Positions 1 through 15,981 of a stretch of 61,854 bases of DNA are shown here, piece by piece. The stretch lies in NCBI GenBank assembly GCA_028565635.1, contig JAOXYB010091384.1, positions 1 to 61,854 on the forward strand. The letters run 5' to 3'. The notes beneath the pieces were generated by a model that saw nothing but the letters and a program-made list of their open reading frames with translations, was not told the DNA's origin and ran no database searches. Position 1 is the stretch's first letter. Each line of letters starts with the position of its first letter. The position numbers were made by a program, and so were the translations under genes. The stretch comes from Phoronis ovalis. Its lineage: Eukaryota; Phoronida; Phoronidae.

Positions 1-1
1 T

Positions 2-15
2 TGACCTCAAGGTCA
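2..15. promoter_or_regulatory. Everted AGGTCA repeat, spacing 2 (nuclear-receptor-like site)
   Basis: Positions 2-7 read TGACCT and 10-15 read AGGTCA, two perfect nuclear-receptor half-sites pointing away from each other with two bases between (ER2). It lies in an SRP54 intron at the window edge. A match of this length can occur by chance and no function is claimed. Confidence 0.2.
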
Positions 16-293
16 ACAATGGCCTACCCCAGGGATGTCATACATCAAGTATCAAGCTCCTAGCTGTAACCGTCTTCCAGATATAGCTTGCTGAAAATTG
101 GAAAAAGAAAAAAAGAAAAAGAAGAAAGAAATCATACAAAACCAATAGGCTTGCTCCCTTATAGGAGCAACCCTAATTACATTTGTGATGTCTTAAGTTT
201 ACTATTTATGAAGTAAAGTAAGGATTAGTGCCTTTCTGGTTATTATGATCAAATGCATTGTAATTAATTGAATCAGATGAGAAAACAAAATGA

Positions 294-3728
<3,435 letters not shown>

Positions 3729-3950
3729 AACTCTACTTGTTGGTTATTTAGAAGAGCTTGCGTAAACATGCAGACAGAGGCAATAATGGGAGCAATATTT
3801 ATTGTGATGCCTTGTTTATAATGTGATATGTTACGAAGTATTACCAATTCATTTTATTCAAATTGAGCTTAAGCTAAGGATTAAAATCTTCTTTGGACTA
3901 AGATCATTGTGTTAGACATTTAAAATAAAGGAAACATAAATTTATGTAAA
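3729..3950 (+). terminator. SRP54 3'UTR with poly(A) signal
   Basis: The TAA stop is followed by about 200 AT-rich bases. AATAAA at 3924-3929 is the first canonical hexamer after the stop, so cleavage shortly after 3940 is likely. Exact 3' end is inferred. Confidence 0.6.
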
Positions 3951-4979
3951 GAATTGGGTATTTATTTCATTGCTCTTGTCTTTTTTAGGTAAATGTAAAT
4001 TTAAATCACACATTTCACAAAACAGAAATGTCTTGATAATGTAGAAAGGCCTGTCACTATCTTCACTGTTGATAGCCACATATACAGAGTGACAGGTGAC
4101 AGAATACCCAGAGCATAAAAACATCTATTTCCTTATTTTCTGATCTAGCTAAAATGCTTGTTTACGGTTCCATATGAAATGTTTGTTCAATTGGACTGCT
4201 GTTACAAACAATAAAACTAAAATAAAAAATCAACAACGAAAAGTTTATTTGTGATATATTTAAACCACTTAATACCAGTGAATTTATTATTGCAATGAAT
4301 CTTGTTTACATTTTTAAAATAAAGATGTGTCTTAAGATTTGTTTCAATACCAAATTTGCTATCTTTCGCAAACTTGGATGTTCTTCTTGCTCATGTTAAT
4401 CGAGTTGAAGCTAATTTTGATATCTAAATTATACAATTTTAGACGAAATTATTGTTAGCTACCAACTATACTACCAGTCGTAGGAAAACAAACTAAAAAT
4501 CAAAATAACTGTTAGTTCTTGATAACATCATTGAGTTTATTTTTTGTAAAGCATGTTGTTTTACTGTTGAAATGGAAATGAAGAACTGGTAGTACTGCAG
4601 ATGTTCTGTTATTTGGTGTCACCATGTAGATGGCGCAACGGTGCACAAAGGAACAATCAACGTCTCTTTTCCTGTTTCACATCCCGGTTTTCATATACCT
4701 GAACAAAATCGCTAAATGTGCATAAAAGAAACTATAAAGTATTCACACTGCAAAAGTCCACATAAAAATTGTGTATTCCAGTTATACGTAAAACGGCGTC
4801 ATACCGTATATCTTGTTTATATGTCCGGTGAAAGCTCAAAAACAGGCACGCCCCCTTTTCTTTATGAACCAGAAGACAAGCAAAAATATCAGCTTTGTTT
4901 ATATATTTTTTAAGCTTTCATATGGGTATGGTAAATAAGTCGTGACACATTTGTTTTTCAGTTTTTATTTACTAGATTT
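3951..4979. other. Intergenic stretch SRP54-FOXN3, no gene seen
   Basis: No convincing exon on either strand; the ORFs here are short, AT-rich and without splice support. A CTCF-like motif (CCATGTAGATGGCGC) lies near 4623-4637. Confidence 0.5.
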
Positions 4980-5399
4980 TAAAATAAACTTCTGACCCTT
5001 TGGCTTGGCACATGACCACGTACTACTGCGCCAGCTGCCGAGACTTCTACATCCGGGTATCTATCTCGAATTTTGATTGGTTGCTATTACGCTATCCCAG
5101 GCTGTTACTTAGAAACTTACTCCCACTGATAAGAGCAAAAAAGATTAACATTTTGCAGATATGTGGCATTAATAATTTCTAGTTGCTATTTTTTTAAATA
5201 TAAAAAGATTGTTGTAAATAAATAATGATACTTTACATATATTGAAACGTGTAAGAATATTGGAATTAACGTGCATTTTGTAGAAGCACGCACCTGTTAG
5301 AAATCGTCTAGGGGACCATGTTGGCATAATCACGTGGTCTAAGGGTATTGTTCAGCCTTGTCCATGCTTTTCTGCGACATATTGGCGGTTCACACAAAA
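4980..5399 (+). promoter_or_regulatory. Probable FOXN3 promoter and non-coding first exon
   Basis: This segment is richer in CpG than its surroundings, as is 5560-5590. It contains an inverted CCAAT (GATTGG near 5077-5082) and CACGTG-like and GGCGG motifs. It ends in an excellent splice donor: AAAA|GTAAGTATT, donor GT at 5400-5401. The first FOXN3 coding exon starts with an acceptor at 15961-15962 and carries its ATG only 20 bases in, so an upstream non-coding exon on this strand is needed. This is the best-placed candidate, but the start site is inferred and other first exons within 5.4-15.9 kb are possible. Confidence 0.4.
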
Positions 5400-8300
5400 G
5401 TAAGTATTACTTTCTTGTTTTTGTAAAGATGCTCACTTTCCTTGTTATGTCAGAGGCTAACTGTTTTCACTGAGATAGGTAATGATAGTTTACTATGACA
5501 TTGTTTCAATGTGAACCATATGAAAATATGTTTTCTAGCAAGACCTTGAGATATTACGTGGCCGGAACGGCGGAAGCGATGACCGATACCTTCGTTGGCT
5601 TTCTTTATCTGTTCTTTGTCATATAATCTTTATTGTTCATTCAAACACGTGTCTTCGTAATGAACGATATACATCAAAATTTTAGGCATGTTATTAATAT
5701 TTCATGAAAATTAATCGTTAATAATTGGCGAAAGTTCTAACTCAAATACTAAATGACGCATGTGATAAAAATAGAAATCGGAAAAACAAGTGCTTTCATA
5801 TTTAGAATAGTTTCGTGGATTGTGATGAATTATTTCCTCTGTTTGCTCTTCATTATTCTTCGAGGACAAAGAGTGAGCCACTATTTCACCATGCGTTTAA
5901 TAGCTACTTATGCAGAAACTAGAATTGTTTCAGTCAGAAAAAAACAAGTTTAATAATATTTGTCAGCTGATAAAATTGTTTACTGGAATATTTTATCTTA
6001 CCACAAATAGCCATTGTTAATATTTGCATTGTCATTATTTTATCATCTGTTATATTTGTGGGGTCATCAAATAAAAGCCCCATTTATATCGTGTTCCGGT
6101 TCACTTATATTGAAAGTAACAGGATTTATATAGCTCACTATTATTTTCATCCAATTTCTATATCATATCTTGTTATAGTTTCATCCTTTGTATTGTTATG
6201 GGATTGTTATCAATATACATTGAAATTCGCTTTTCAGGCGTTTTAATAAATATGATGCCTGTTGAGGCTTGGTGAAGAAGTTAAGTGACAGTTCACATTT
6301 ATTTGACCTGATATTAACAAGAAGTGACCTGGTTATCCCCTACTTTCTAGGTAAGCTTTTGTCCTCTTCTATTCTGTATCTATTAAGCATTCCTACAATT
6401 ATTCCTCTAGCTCTTGACAGATGTGGATTGAAACCATAAAAAATAATTTTATGGTAACACTATAATCTCTGTAGACAATTTGTTTGTAGTTTTTCACACC
6501 TGCACAATATTTCTGCTGCATAAATATTTATATACTGTACTTCCCATATTTCAGTGTTAAATCTGTTAAGTCTTGTAGAAAATTACCATATTTAAACATT
6601 GCTCAACAGGTTTTTGCTTTATGAATTATTAAACAATAACATGAATTACCAGATATCCTATCTATAGGGAAGCAGATGGGTATTGGTGATTAAAACATTC
6701 ATGGCATAAATTATTAGTTATCTCCTCAACCTGTACTTTATATCTATTGTTATGTGGTCACTTTTAAAGTTATTGTTATGTAGTTTTCATAGGCATAGTT
6801 AAAATCAGAAAATGGATTGTCCAAATGATGTATTTTCTAGAATTTTAGTGATTATTGAATTGTTCACATTTTCAATTCAGTTAAGAAGGTTAAATACAAG
6901 CTTTGTCCATGCATCCAGTCTATCTCCAGGATATCAAGAAATGCAAATGACAAACTCAATTTTTTCCAAGTCTTATCAATAGCTTTAAAAACACACTTGG
7001 GATAAGACATTTGTCACATTATAAACAGTAGCAGAGGATTTCCGAAGCAGCTATTTTTGTTTTGTAAATTACTTTTTCAGAATATGAGTACACTTTTAGA
7101 TCCCTCAAAGCAAATATAAATACTTTTTATGGAGAATTGATACACTATGGATACTTTAATACATGTACAATAATTATTTCTATGGTATAATGCACACATT
7201 TCTCTTTGATTTCTGTCTGCTACACTATAGAACAGCTAGGGGATATTCTATATTTAGTGATTTTGTTGTTACATCTCATCAGTTATTCAATGAAGTTTAG
7301 TCCTAATAATAGCCTTTGATGTTCAATATAATCCCTTAAATACCTTATCACACTGTCATAAAACCTTGGCCTTGATAGTGATTGTTGCTTTGCTGTTAGA
7401 CTAGTTCAAATGCATCCAATTGGCATAACATTGTAAAATATTTCATGTTAATGCTTTTATGTAGCATTACATAAATATCCATTTTCACTACAAAGAATGT
7501 CTGCTTTATTATTGCATGTTAAATTTAAATTGTAAGCATTCTTTTAGTCTGATTTTCTTTGTATGAAGTAAGAAAACCTTTTAACAGGTGATATTTTGTG
7601 TCTTAAGGAGATAATCCCTTATGAATGGTTTGAATGGTATAATCTGATTCCAGGCCCCTGCTTCCTGTGGTGAAGTGACCTGTGTAAAAGATTGACCAAT
7701 TTTGCTTTTGTAAATCCAGACTATAATCCTAATAAATAATTGGATAGCAAAAGACTTCATTGTGGCTGCCTGAATAACATGTAAATAGTCATTTACCTAT
7801 TTACACAGGGTTTGGCTTTGATCATGTAATTTCTTTATTTATATTTTGGAAAAGCAAACACTTAAAATAAATTGACATATTTATTGTAGTGTAGTTGTCC
7901 AGGTAAAGAAATGTTGTTTTGATTACTGATAGCATTTGTTCTGGTAATGAAGTCATTAAGCTGATCTAATCAGAACTATTGCATTTTCTTGTATCCACTG
8001 AACTGGAAAACCAATCAAAACCATTTCATTTTAAGTAAATCTTAAAAGTTTTATCTTGTTTGAAGCATCCGATTGAAACATATAAATTATTCAATTTTCT
8101 GCGCAATATCAATTTTTTCGCAACAATTTCATTTTGATCTTTAAAACGCTTGATGATCCAAATAAATTTAAAGATTTGTTGTTTGGTTTTATGCATACTG
8201 TTCATCTTTCTCAAATTATCAGCTTTCCCCCCCCTGCTTCTTGTATTGTGATATTTTCTATAACACATCATATGCATGCTGCAATTTCAATTTTTAATCG

Positions 8301-9287
8301 ATTTGCTTGAGAGAATTCATTCATCCCAACTCATGAGGCTCCTGTAGTTTTGTCTAAAAGATATCTATAGCCAGTTACAGACAGTGGACTGACCTAAAAC
8401 TTGACTTAATGAACTTGATTATTGTAGGCATGATTCCAGGCAAATGACAACTGGAAATATTATAAAGTTATTTAGTCAGTTCAATATATATAAACAATTT
8501 TTCTAAAAAAAGCAGACTTTATTTCTTCGTTTTTTGGAAATATTCTGTCAAGGGTAATAAATCATTGGACATAAAAGTTTAGCTACCAATTATGCTTGGT
8601 GTTACAAATGGTACTTTCTTGTCTTTTATTGATCATGACATGATTGGCATAACTTAGTACAAAACCACCGAATAAAACCAATTGTTCAAATGACAGTTAT
8701 AATTTGTGTGATCATAGCTCACTGCATTGTGCCCTAGGCACTATGTTATATAACACTGAACAAGTCAAGGCTGTTATACATTTCCAAGCGAAAAAAGTCT
8801 GCCACTGAGGCAGGGTATATCTTGGGAAGCAGTGTCACTGTCACCATGACTACATCTGCACATGTGCAAAACCCAGTTTGGCTGTTGGCAATATTACAAG
8901 AGGTTCAAATTCTGGTTACTGGATCACATTACTTGGGTCCCTGCCTTCACTGCTCATTAAAATTGTTTCATTGTCAGAAGGTCAGTCTGGCTTTATAGTT
9001 TACACATTTCATCAAAAAGATATACATACATATCTAATGTAAGATTTTGTATCAGAGTGAGACCCTATCTTCATCACTCTCTTTTGTAATGTGTAAAAAT
9101 GACAAATTGATAATGAAGTTGACCACTGATTCGGCAAGTGAAAATTGCAGATGAGATAATGATATTTGTAGCATATTGTTATGCACCATGTTGACAACAC
9201 TTCAAGAAATGTTTACATCTAAGTGTAAGTGGATTGGTTGATGTGATCAATTTGAATAATGTTCCATGAGGGTGTGATCTCATCCTT

Positions 9288-9300
9288 GTTGCTAAGCAAC
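9288..9300. promoter_or_regulatory. X-box-like palindrome (RFX type)
   Basis: GTTGCTAAGCAAC is a perfect 6+1+6 inverted repeat matching the RFX X-box form GTTNCY-N-RGNAAC. It is one of a series in the FOXN3 introns (see 12384, 15221, 17859, 17964, 19788). Confidence 0.45.
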
Positions 9301-10800
9301 CAGAGTACTGGCATATGGGCATGCTGAGTAAGGTCAGCAACTGTTTTAGTCAGCCATCTTAAGCATCTTCAGGAATTTTACTTCGTCAGCAGTCTCCATG
9401 GGCATTTCTGTTGATGTTTGTTGATCTTAGGAACAAAAAAGTTTGGTAAAAAATAAAGTAAGTCCTCCGCCTAATTTTAGCCTGCTTACATGAAAAATTG
9501 TAATCTGTTCCTTGGTCTGCATGGAAATCATGATGGTGAGCTTATAAATGTTATTACAAATGGAGAGTTTTGTTAATCTGTTTGACCCACAGCTGTGGAA
9601 CTACTAGAACTACTTAATTTACAAAAAATATTTTCAAAATCTTTTTCAGAACAAGATGTTTAATTTTAAGCAGCAGCATTTTTTTATGATAAACCTTTGG
9701 TATTGATTTAGTTTATTAGTCAACAGTATTTGGTTCGATAATCATAGTTTTACCATTTTAACTGAAATGCCAAATGGTGTGATAATTTTAGCTACTCATT
9801 ATTACAGTGTAAGGTCTGTACACTGTTATCTCAAATACACATTTTTGTGTATTCTGAATCAAATATATTGCATGCATAAGAAATCAATAGTCTAGATATT
9901 CCAAAAATAAATTGAGATGCAATTCCATTATTTCTCTTAGGAAATCTGTAAATTGCTTCTTCAATGCTTGATCAGAGTAGCTATAATATATATCATGTCA
10001 GAAAGTCAGAATCATACTTTAGGATTATGGTGACTTTATTAACTGCCAGTTGTAGATCTCAGTGATAGAGAGAGTTTATAAATACACTGTCTGTCTCTCG
10101 CTTTCGTTCATGTCCTGGGACATTTTCCTTGTGCTGCACTTTCATATGTTTAACTCCCTTAAGACAGATATTCTTTAGTCCACAGTCCTTGACCTTTTCT
10201 ACCTCCCCCCCTAGACCCAGTTTGATTTAAGGGGTCAGCGAGTGTCAAATTAACCTCTTGTTACTTGTATTTCAAGTGTTGTGCAATGATAGTGTAGCTG
10301 TAATCCTATTAGGAAGCAAGAACTTTGACCCATGACTTCTTTACCTCTCACTGCACAGTTTATGATCAGTCAGTCTAAAGATTATCATGTCACAAGGATT
10401 ACATCAATTGCTTGCATAATTAATGTTTATTTTTTGTTGGGTCACATGATTTTTGCACATTTTTATGTGTTAACAAATGTCAGCTAATAAAATATGAATA
10501 CAACTATAAAAAAGAAATATGTGTAGGCATATACTCAATTTTTTTAGCCAACTCGACTAATTTATAAAAATTAATTTCAAAAGCCCTAGTTAAAACTGCT
10601 GCTAAATCTGGTGCGCTCTCATTTTTCCAAATGAGCATGTTGCTTTAAAGCTGCGGTGGCATATTGCAGGGGGGAAAGCCTCTCCAAAAATGTTTAAAAA
10701 TGAGATCATTGTCTTAACCATATTTGGGCCTGAGACCAATTTGGATGGCAACCACTTTTATTCAACCACATAAGAATTCATTTCAGTAAATGCAGATTAT

Positions 10801-10870
10801 GCAGTTCAGTTGTATGTTAAACAGGAATCAAATAGTATTTGATTCTATTTAACATACAGCTTAACTGTGC
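10801..10870. repeat. Long near-perfect hairpin (about 30 bp stem)
   Basis: The left arm contains GTATGTTAAA and GAATCAAATA and the right arm TATTTGATTC and TTTAACATAC. The two halves pair over about 30 bp with two mismatches, a bulged G and almost no loop. Outer bases GCAG/CTGC-like also pair. It could be a small MITE relic or a transcribed hairpin; it sits in the FOXN3 first intron. Confidence 0.6.
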
Positions 10871-12383
10871 ACCAGTGTCGTCTTATCTGTGGCATCAACC
10901 CATAAAGTAGACAGTTGGTTCCTCTCACGTTTATGCATGCTGTTATCTGTTAATATACTTTGTCTATGACACATTTGACTTATTTGGTTAGTGGATTTGA
11001 TATAATATTATTATCATTTTGGTGTCATTTCTGAACTAAGCAGATGTCACTATATGTAGATCTAGGTACTTCATGCTTCTATATTCTAAAAGATTCAGCA
11101 TCTTGGTTTAAAAAGATTCACTTATCAATTTTAGAAATTATAGGAAATGCAACTTAGTTTCATTGTGTCTTCATGATGTGGCATATGCATACTGGTTCCA
11201 TTTAGCTTACTGTTGCTATGGTTGCTAACTCTGTTGCTATGGCAATAAACTACATGCAGGTGGTGATACCAGCATGTTTCAAACTTTACTTGTTTATACT
11301 AGTACCTAGCAGAAAGTTATGTTTCAGCTGTAGCATACATTTAATTTTATTGAAATTAATTTAACAGGATTTGGGACAGTTGATTTTGTGTGGTGAGGCT
11401 ATTTTGTTTTCATTTTAAGAGATGTGTCAGTTAGCTCAAATTGTTTTTTTCATTGCTTCAGTTTGTGTCATCACAGGGTTGTTTATATGCTATATTATCA
11501 GAATGTTCATAAATACTGCATCTGATAATTCCAATTCATTTACAATTCACAGTTTAGCTATATCTGTTTCATTCTATTTAATTCAAATACTCTTTCCTAC
11601 AGGGGTTTAAAGCTCTGCATAATTTTGAACATGTGAAAAAGGTTTTGACATATGTTTTAAAATCTTATTTAACAACCTTTGACTATGTAAAGAAACTATC
11701 ATGCATAGAAAATTGTTGCATAAACAATTTATAGCATCTGGGTTTCTAAAACCATAATGTTCTTTCCCTTGGGAGCTTGTTACAAATACTAAAGTCTTGT
11801 TGTCAAAGCATTCATTTCGATTTATGAATTGTCATGGTTAACTAGATCTAGTTAATGTTTTGTTCAAAAAGTAACAACTACAGAGTAAAATGACTTCGGT
11901 AAGTGATAAGAATTCTTTAGCTTAGATTTGGAAAAATATTGGCAGAATATAGGTTCAAGCAAAACTGAAAACTGGTTTAGACTTTTGGGAACTGAATTTG
12001 GGATACTATGTTTAGAATTTGATTTTAAACTCGTTTTCTATGAATGAAAATAAAAGTTTTGTCTGCTGAAGGAAACCCTCAAAAATGGGTGTTCTCTACA
12101 ATGCTTACTTATTCCCTTACTTTTACCTGGTTTCACTCCCTAGGTGGCATTTGATGTTACATAAAGTGTTTTACTTGAATGGATATGCATTTGTGTAGAT
12201 TTTATTGAAATCTCAGTTAAGTATTTTCAACCATTCCTCTCAAGTGTTGTGTACAAAGGGTTTGATAGCAGTTTTTGAAAGTAGGGATCACATTCCAAAC
12301 ATGCAAACCAAAGAACCCTGACAAACATTTGTCTTGCAGATAGCAGAATTGGCTTGCTTGGTAAGCTAAATTCCTCAAACAGT

Positions 12384-12397
12384 ATTACTATGGCAAC
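12384..12397. promoter_or_regulatory. X-box-like site
   Basis: ATTACTATGGCAAC fits the degenerate RFX consensus RYYNYY-N2-RRNRAC and is one base from the strict palindromic form found elsewhere in this gene. Confidence 0.35.
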
Positions 12398-15220
12398 ACA
12401 CTTTAAGTTACATCACATGAAAACTATCAGCTGCAAGCTGCAGATAGCTACTAGACTATTATGATAATAACATAGTCAATCCTCATCAAAAATTTGTTTT
12501 TGCAGAGAAAATTTATACTGCAACCGAAACATTTGATTCTTTGGATAGCAATTTAATCCATATGTAAGGTGCTCCAATTCAGATTTAAACTGTTTTAATA
12601 TTTGTTTAGTCAGTTTTAGTTTTTGTCAACTATTGGTTGAACATGTAATAGGAGTTTTAATCATGCTACCATAGTTCTAGGAAATCTTCATGTTTGTGCA
12701 AAGTTTGTTATAATCAGGTAAACACAACCATAACATCAGGGTTGCTAGTTAAACCCAGACAACAGTTGACATGGAGGTTGAACAAGATGGAGGTCACAAA
12801 TTTCCAACTGATCATTGTATGTTCTGTTTCATTTGATTAACTACTCATCTGTATTAGAAAGGGTAATTAGGAAGATAAATGTTAACTGTAGGGTTAATTT
12901 GTACTATTGTGTATAGATTTTCCTGTAAACGCTTTACAAAACTCATCCAACGTGCTATGGCTAATTTTCTGCATTATTTTATTGAGTTAGCAAAATTCAG
13001 TAACGGTTTTCTTTTTCTCCGTGAATCTAATGCCTATTGTTAGTTGCACTTGGTAATTTTTATATATTTAATTTATCTAATTGTTCAGCATGATAAAAGT
13101 TAACATTGTTCAAAGTCAAGTAGAAAGTAAACAGTAGTATTTGTTAAATAATGTAGATCAATTGCTCAAATTTTAGAAGTCATTACCATTTAGTGTCTCC
13201 CCTAACAGAGAATCAAATTGCCTGTGGTGATTAAGCAGTGCTGTTACCATAGTATTGTATCTGGTTACTATGGAAATATAATGCCATCCTTATTTTCTTA
13301 ATTGTGTTAAATTTGGAGTGCAGCCAGACTGGCTATTTTTATATTTAACGATAAGAACTGTATTTGAGTCCTCTTCTCAAAGACATGGTAAGATTTTCAG
13401 CGTTTTGGCTAAATTTATTTATCTGAAATTCATATTTTGTGTATGAAACGGAGAGGAGACAGTATTGGGTAATAACATAATAAGTTGATAAAAGTTTAAT
13501 GTGATGATGCTACAATATATAATGTCGACAAGGCATTAGTCAACATGTTAACTCACAAAAGTTTTCATTTGATTATATAGAGGAATCTGTTGTTAATTCA
13601 TTGATATTGCCTTTGTTCTGAAATTTGCATAAGGAATTAGGAAATAGAAATTTGTTATTAGTCATAATTTGAAATACTATTTCATTCGTCATATATTGTC
13701 ATATTCTTTGTCAAAAAATGTAATTTTCATGTTTTCAACAAATCACATATTTTTAATAGCCTCATATTATAATAAGTACAAGTATGGCTTAGCAAAACAG
13801 TGACACCAAGTAATTTGCAAATTATCTAAGTCACATGCACATTAATACTGATATCGTTTTAGAATAATTCTCTTTATTTTTGGCAGGTTTTTATTTTATA
13901 AAACGGAACATGAGCTGGTTTCATGTTTTTGTCATAATTATGAGGCTTCTGGAATTTAACACAAAAAATAAAACAACAAACTATTTAAGGGACTGAAGAA
14001 TTGTTATTGCTGTACATTTCCTCTGTCACTTAACCTACCATGGCAATTAAAATGTGCACCAAAAATCAAGGCTGTATAATAGTGCTTATCCATTGTATTG
14101 ATTAATCCTATTAGGCATGAGAATAATCAATTGTTGTTAAAAAGATTTAGGATACAACTACTTATAAATAGTATTGATATCCACTAAATTATGTGGATTT
14201 CTGTTACACATGCTAGCTTTGAAATACATCTTTCATCTTGTTACATAGTTGATTAAAAGGCACTTCAGGGATAAGGTTCACATAAATAACTTTTGAGGCA
14301 TTTCTGTGCACTGACTGACTGCTGTTATAATTTTTCCATGGTTATTTCACAACAAATATTAGATGTATATATATATATGTGTCTCATTAGATGTTAGTAT
14401 CTATGGAAATGATCATGTAGTATCAGATCATACTCCAAGGAAATACTGGCTGAAGTATTGACTACTTTGGTGAAGGATGGCTTGTGTACAACAAGAGGGG
14501 ATATACCTAGTGTTGACCCTTTCTATAAAGTGGTTTGGTTTTCAGTTGTCCAACGACATAAATGCAAAAATTGTCTTCTTTCGTCCCCTATGATTTACTG
14601 AATCTGCATTAGCTGTATTAAATATGAAGGACAGTGTGATACATGTAAGTATTTATTATACAATTTGTCTTATAGAATACATAATCAACTATAAATATAT
14701 ATCCTACTTCAATGTATGGATTAAACATGTTTTTGTTTACACCTTGTGTTATGCATATGAAACAATATGCTATGCAAATATATTTGTGTAAGCAAAAACA
14801 ACTTTGGGCAAGGAAGTTTAGGGAGTACATCTAAACAAAAAAATGTGGGTACATAAGTGTATGTAAATTTTAGGTATTTAATAGTTGATCAGAAGTAAGT
14901 TCCAAAAAGGGGTTAACAAAAACTTGATAAGGGGGAATTAAAAAAAAAAATTAAATTGTTAGTATTAAAATTATTTTGAACTTTACGATTCGATTAGGAA
15001 TGTTAATAAAATGTAACTTAATAAATATTAATAATAAGCTTGTACTGGAACTAGATCAGATGCCAACATATAGTTTAACTGTTTGTTTTCTGCTTCAGTA
15101 ATCAGCTGAGAGTAAGAGTTGTTTTTGCATAGCTTTAACATCACCACTGCTTTAGGAAATCAGAGTATCGAGACTAAGTTCAACATGCATGGCTAATCAG
15201 CAGTTAAATTATGGTGGTTT

Positions 15221-15234
15221 GTTTCTATAGAAAC
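15221..15234. promoter_or_regulatory. X-box-like palindrome
   Basis: GTTTCTATAGAAAC is a perfect 14-bp palindrome of X-box form, about 0.75 kb upstream of the first FOXN3 coding exon. Confidence 0.4.
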
Positions 15235-15981
15235 GGCATAGTCATGTGATATAGTATTAACGTTTTTTAAAGCTTTTGTATTATCAATCATCATTCAAAC
15301 AATATTAGATAAATTGTCATTTTATATTGTGTATGATGTGTACCAGCATATTGTGGGACGCATATTTTATATGCGTCATCAGGCTTTTAAACAGTTTGTA
15401 TTGGAAGTAGGTAGGGTGTACGTGTGAATAGATCTAAATTGGCTGAATCTTTTAATTTATTGTTTTTTCATTTCCTTGCAGATAAATTCTAGGATTTAAC
15501 TCTGAAATGTTAAAAATTATAATGTAGTGTAAAGGGAGAAGGCTAGTTTTTTTAGATGCCTGAATAGCTTGGAAAATACTGTTTATGATGTTACAAACCA
15601 CCCCTTTTCAAGTGGTGTCAATGATGTTGCTGATTAGTAGATGGTGATATAAGCATGACCTGTCCTTGCACTGTTGTCGTCAGGTTTTGGGACAAATTGT
15701 AACAATTTGAATCTGGACCCATATAATATTTATTTGCTTATTACTCTATTCCTATCATGAGACTTGTAGAAATTTTAATGTTAATAATGTAGTTCAGAAG
15801 AATGGCCTCGTTCATTCAAGGCATACATGATCACACAACATGGAATCCATGTAGCATATGATTAATTATCCTTAACTGTCCCTTCCCATGCTGTGTATGA
15901 AAGGGGAAAAAATATTTATTAAATTACTTGTATGTTACATGATATTCTTTGTATATTTTCAGGTAGTAAACATTTTTAAAG

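Larger units (their letters stand above)
5400..15962 (+). other. Large first intron of FOXN3
   Basis: About 10.5 kb without a recognisable exon on either strand. The longest ORFs (for example 8026-8277 minus) have no protein-like composition or splice signals. It contains X-box-like palindromes (9288, 11212-11246, 12384, 13243-13277, 15221), a long hairpin at 10801-10870, a short (AT)n near 14365, and otherwise AT-rich single-copy-looking sequence. Intron status depends on the first-exon inference. Confidence 0.45.
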
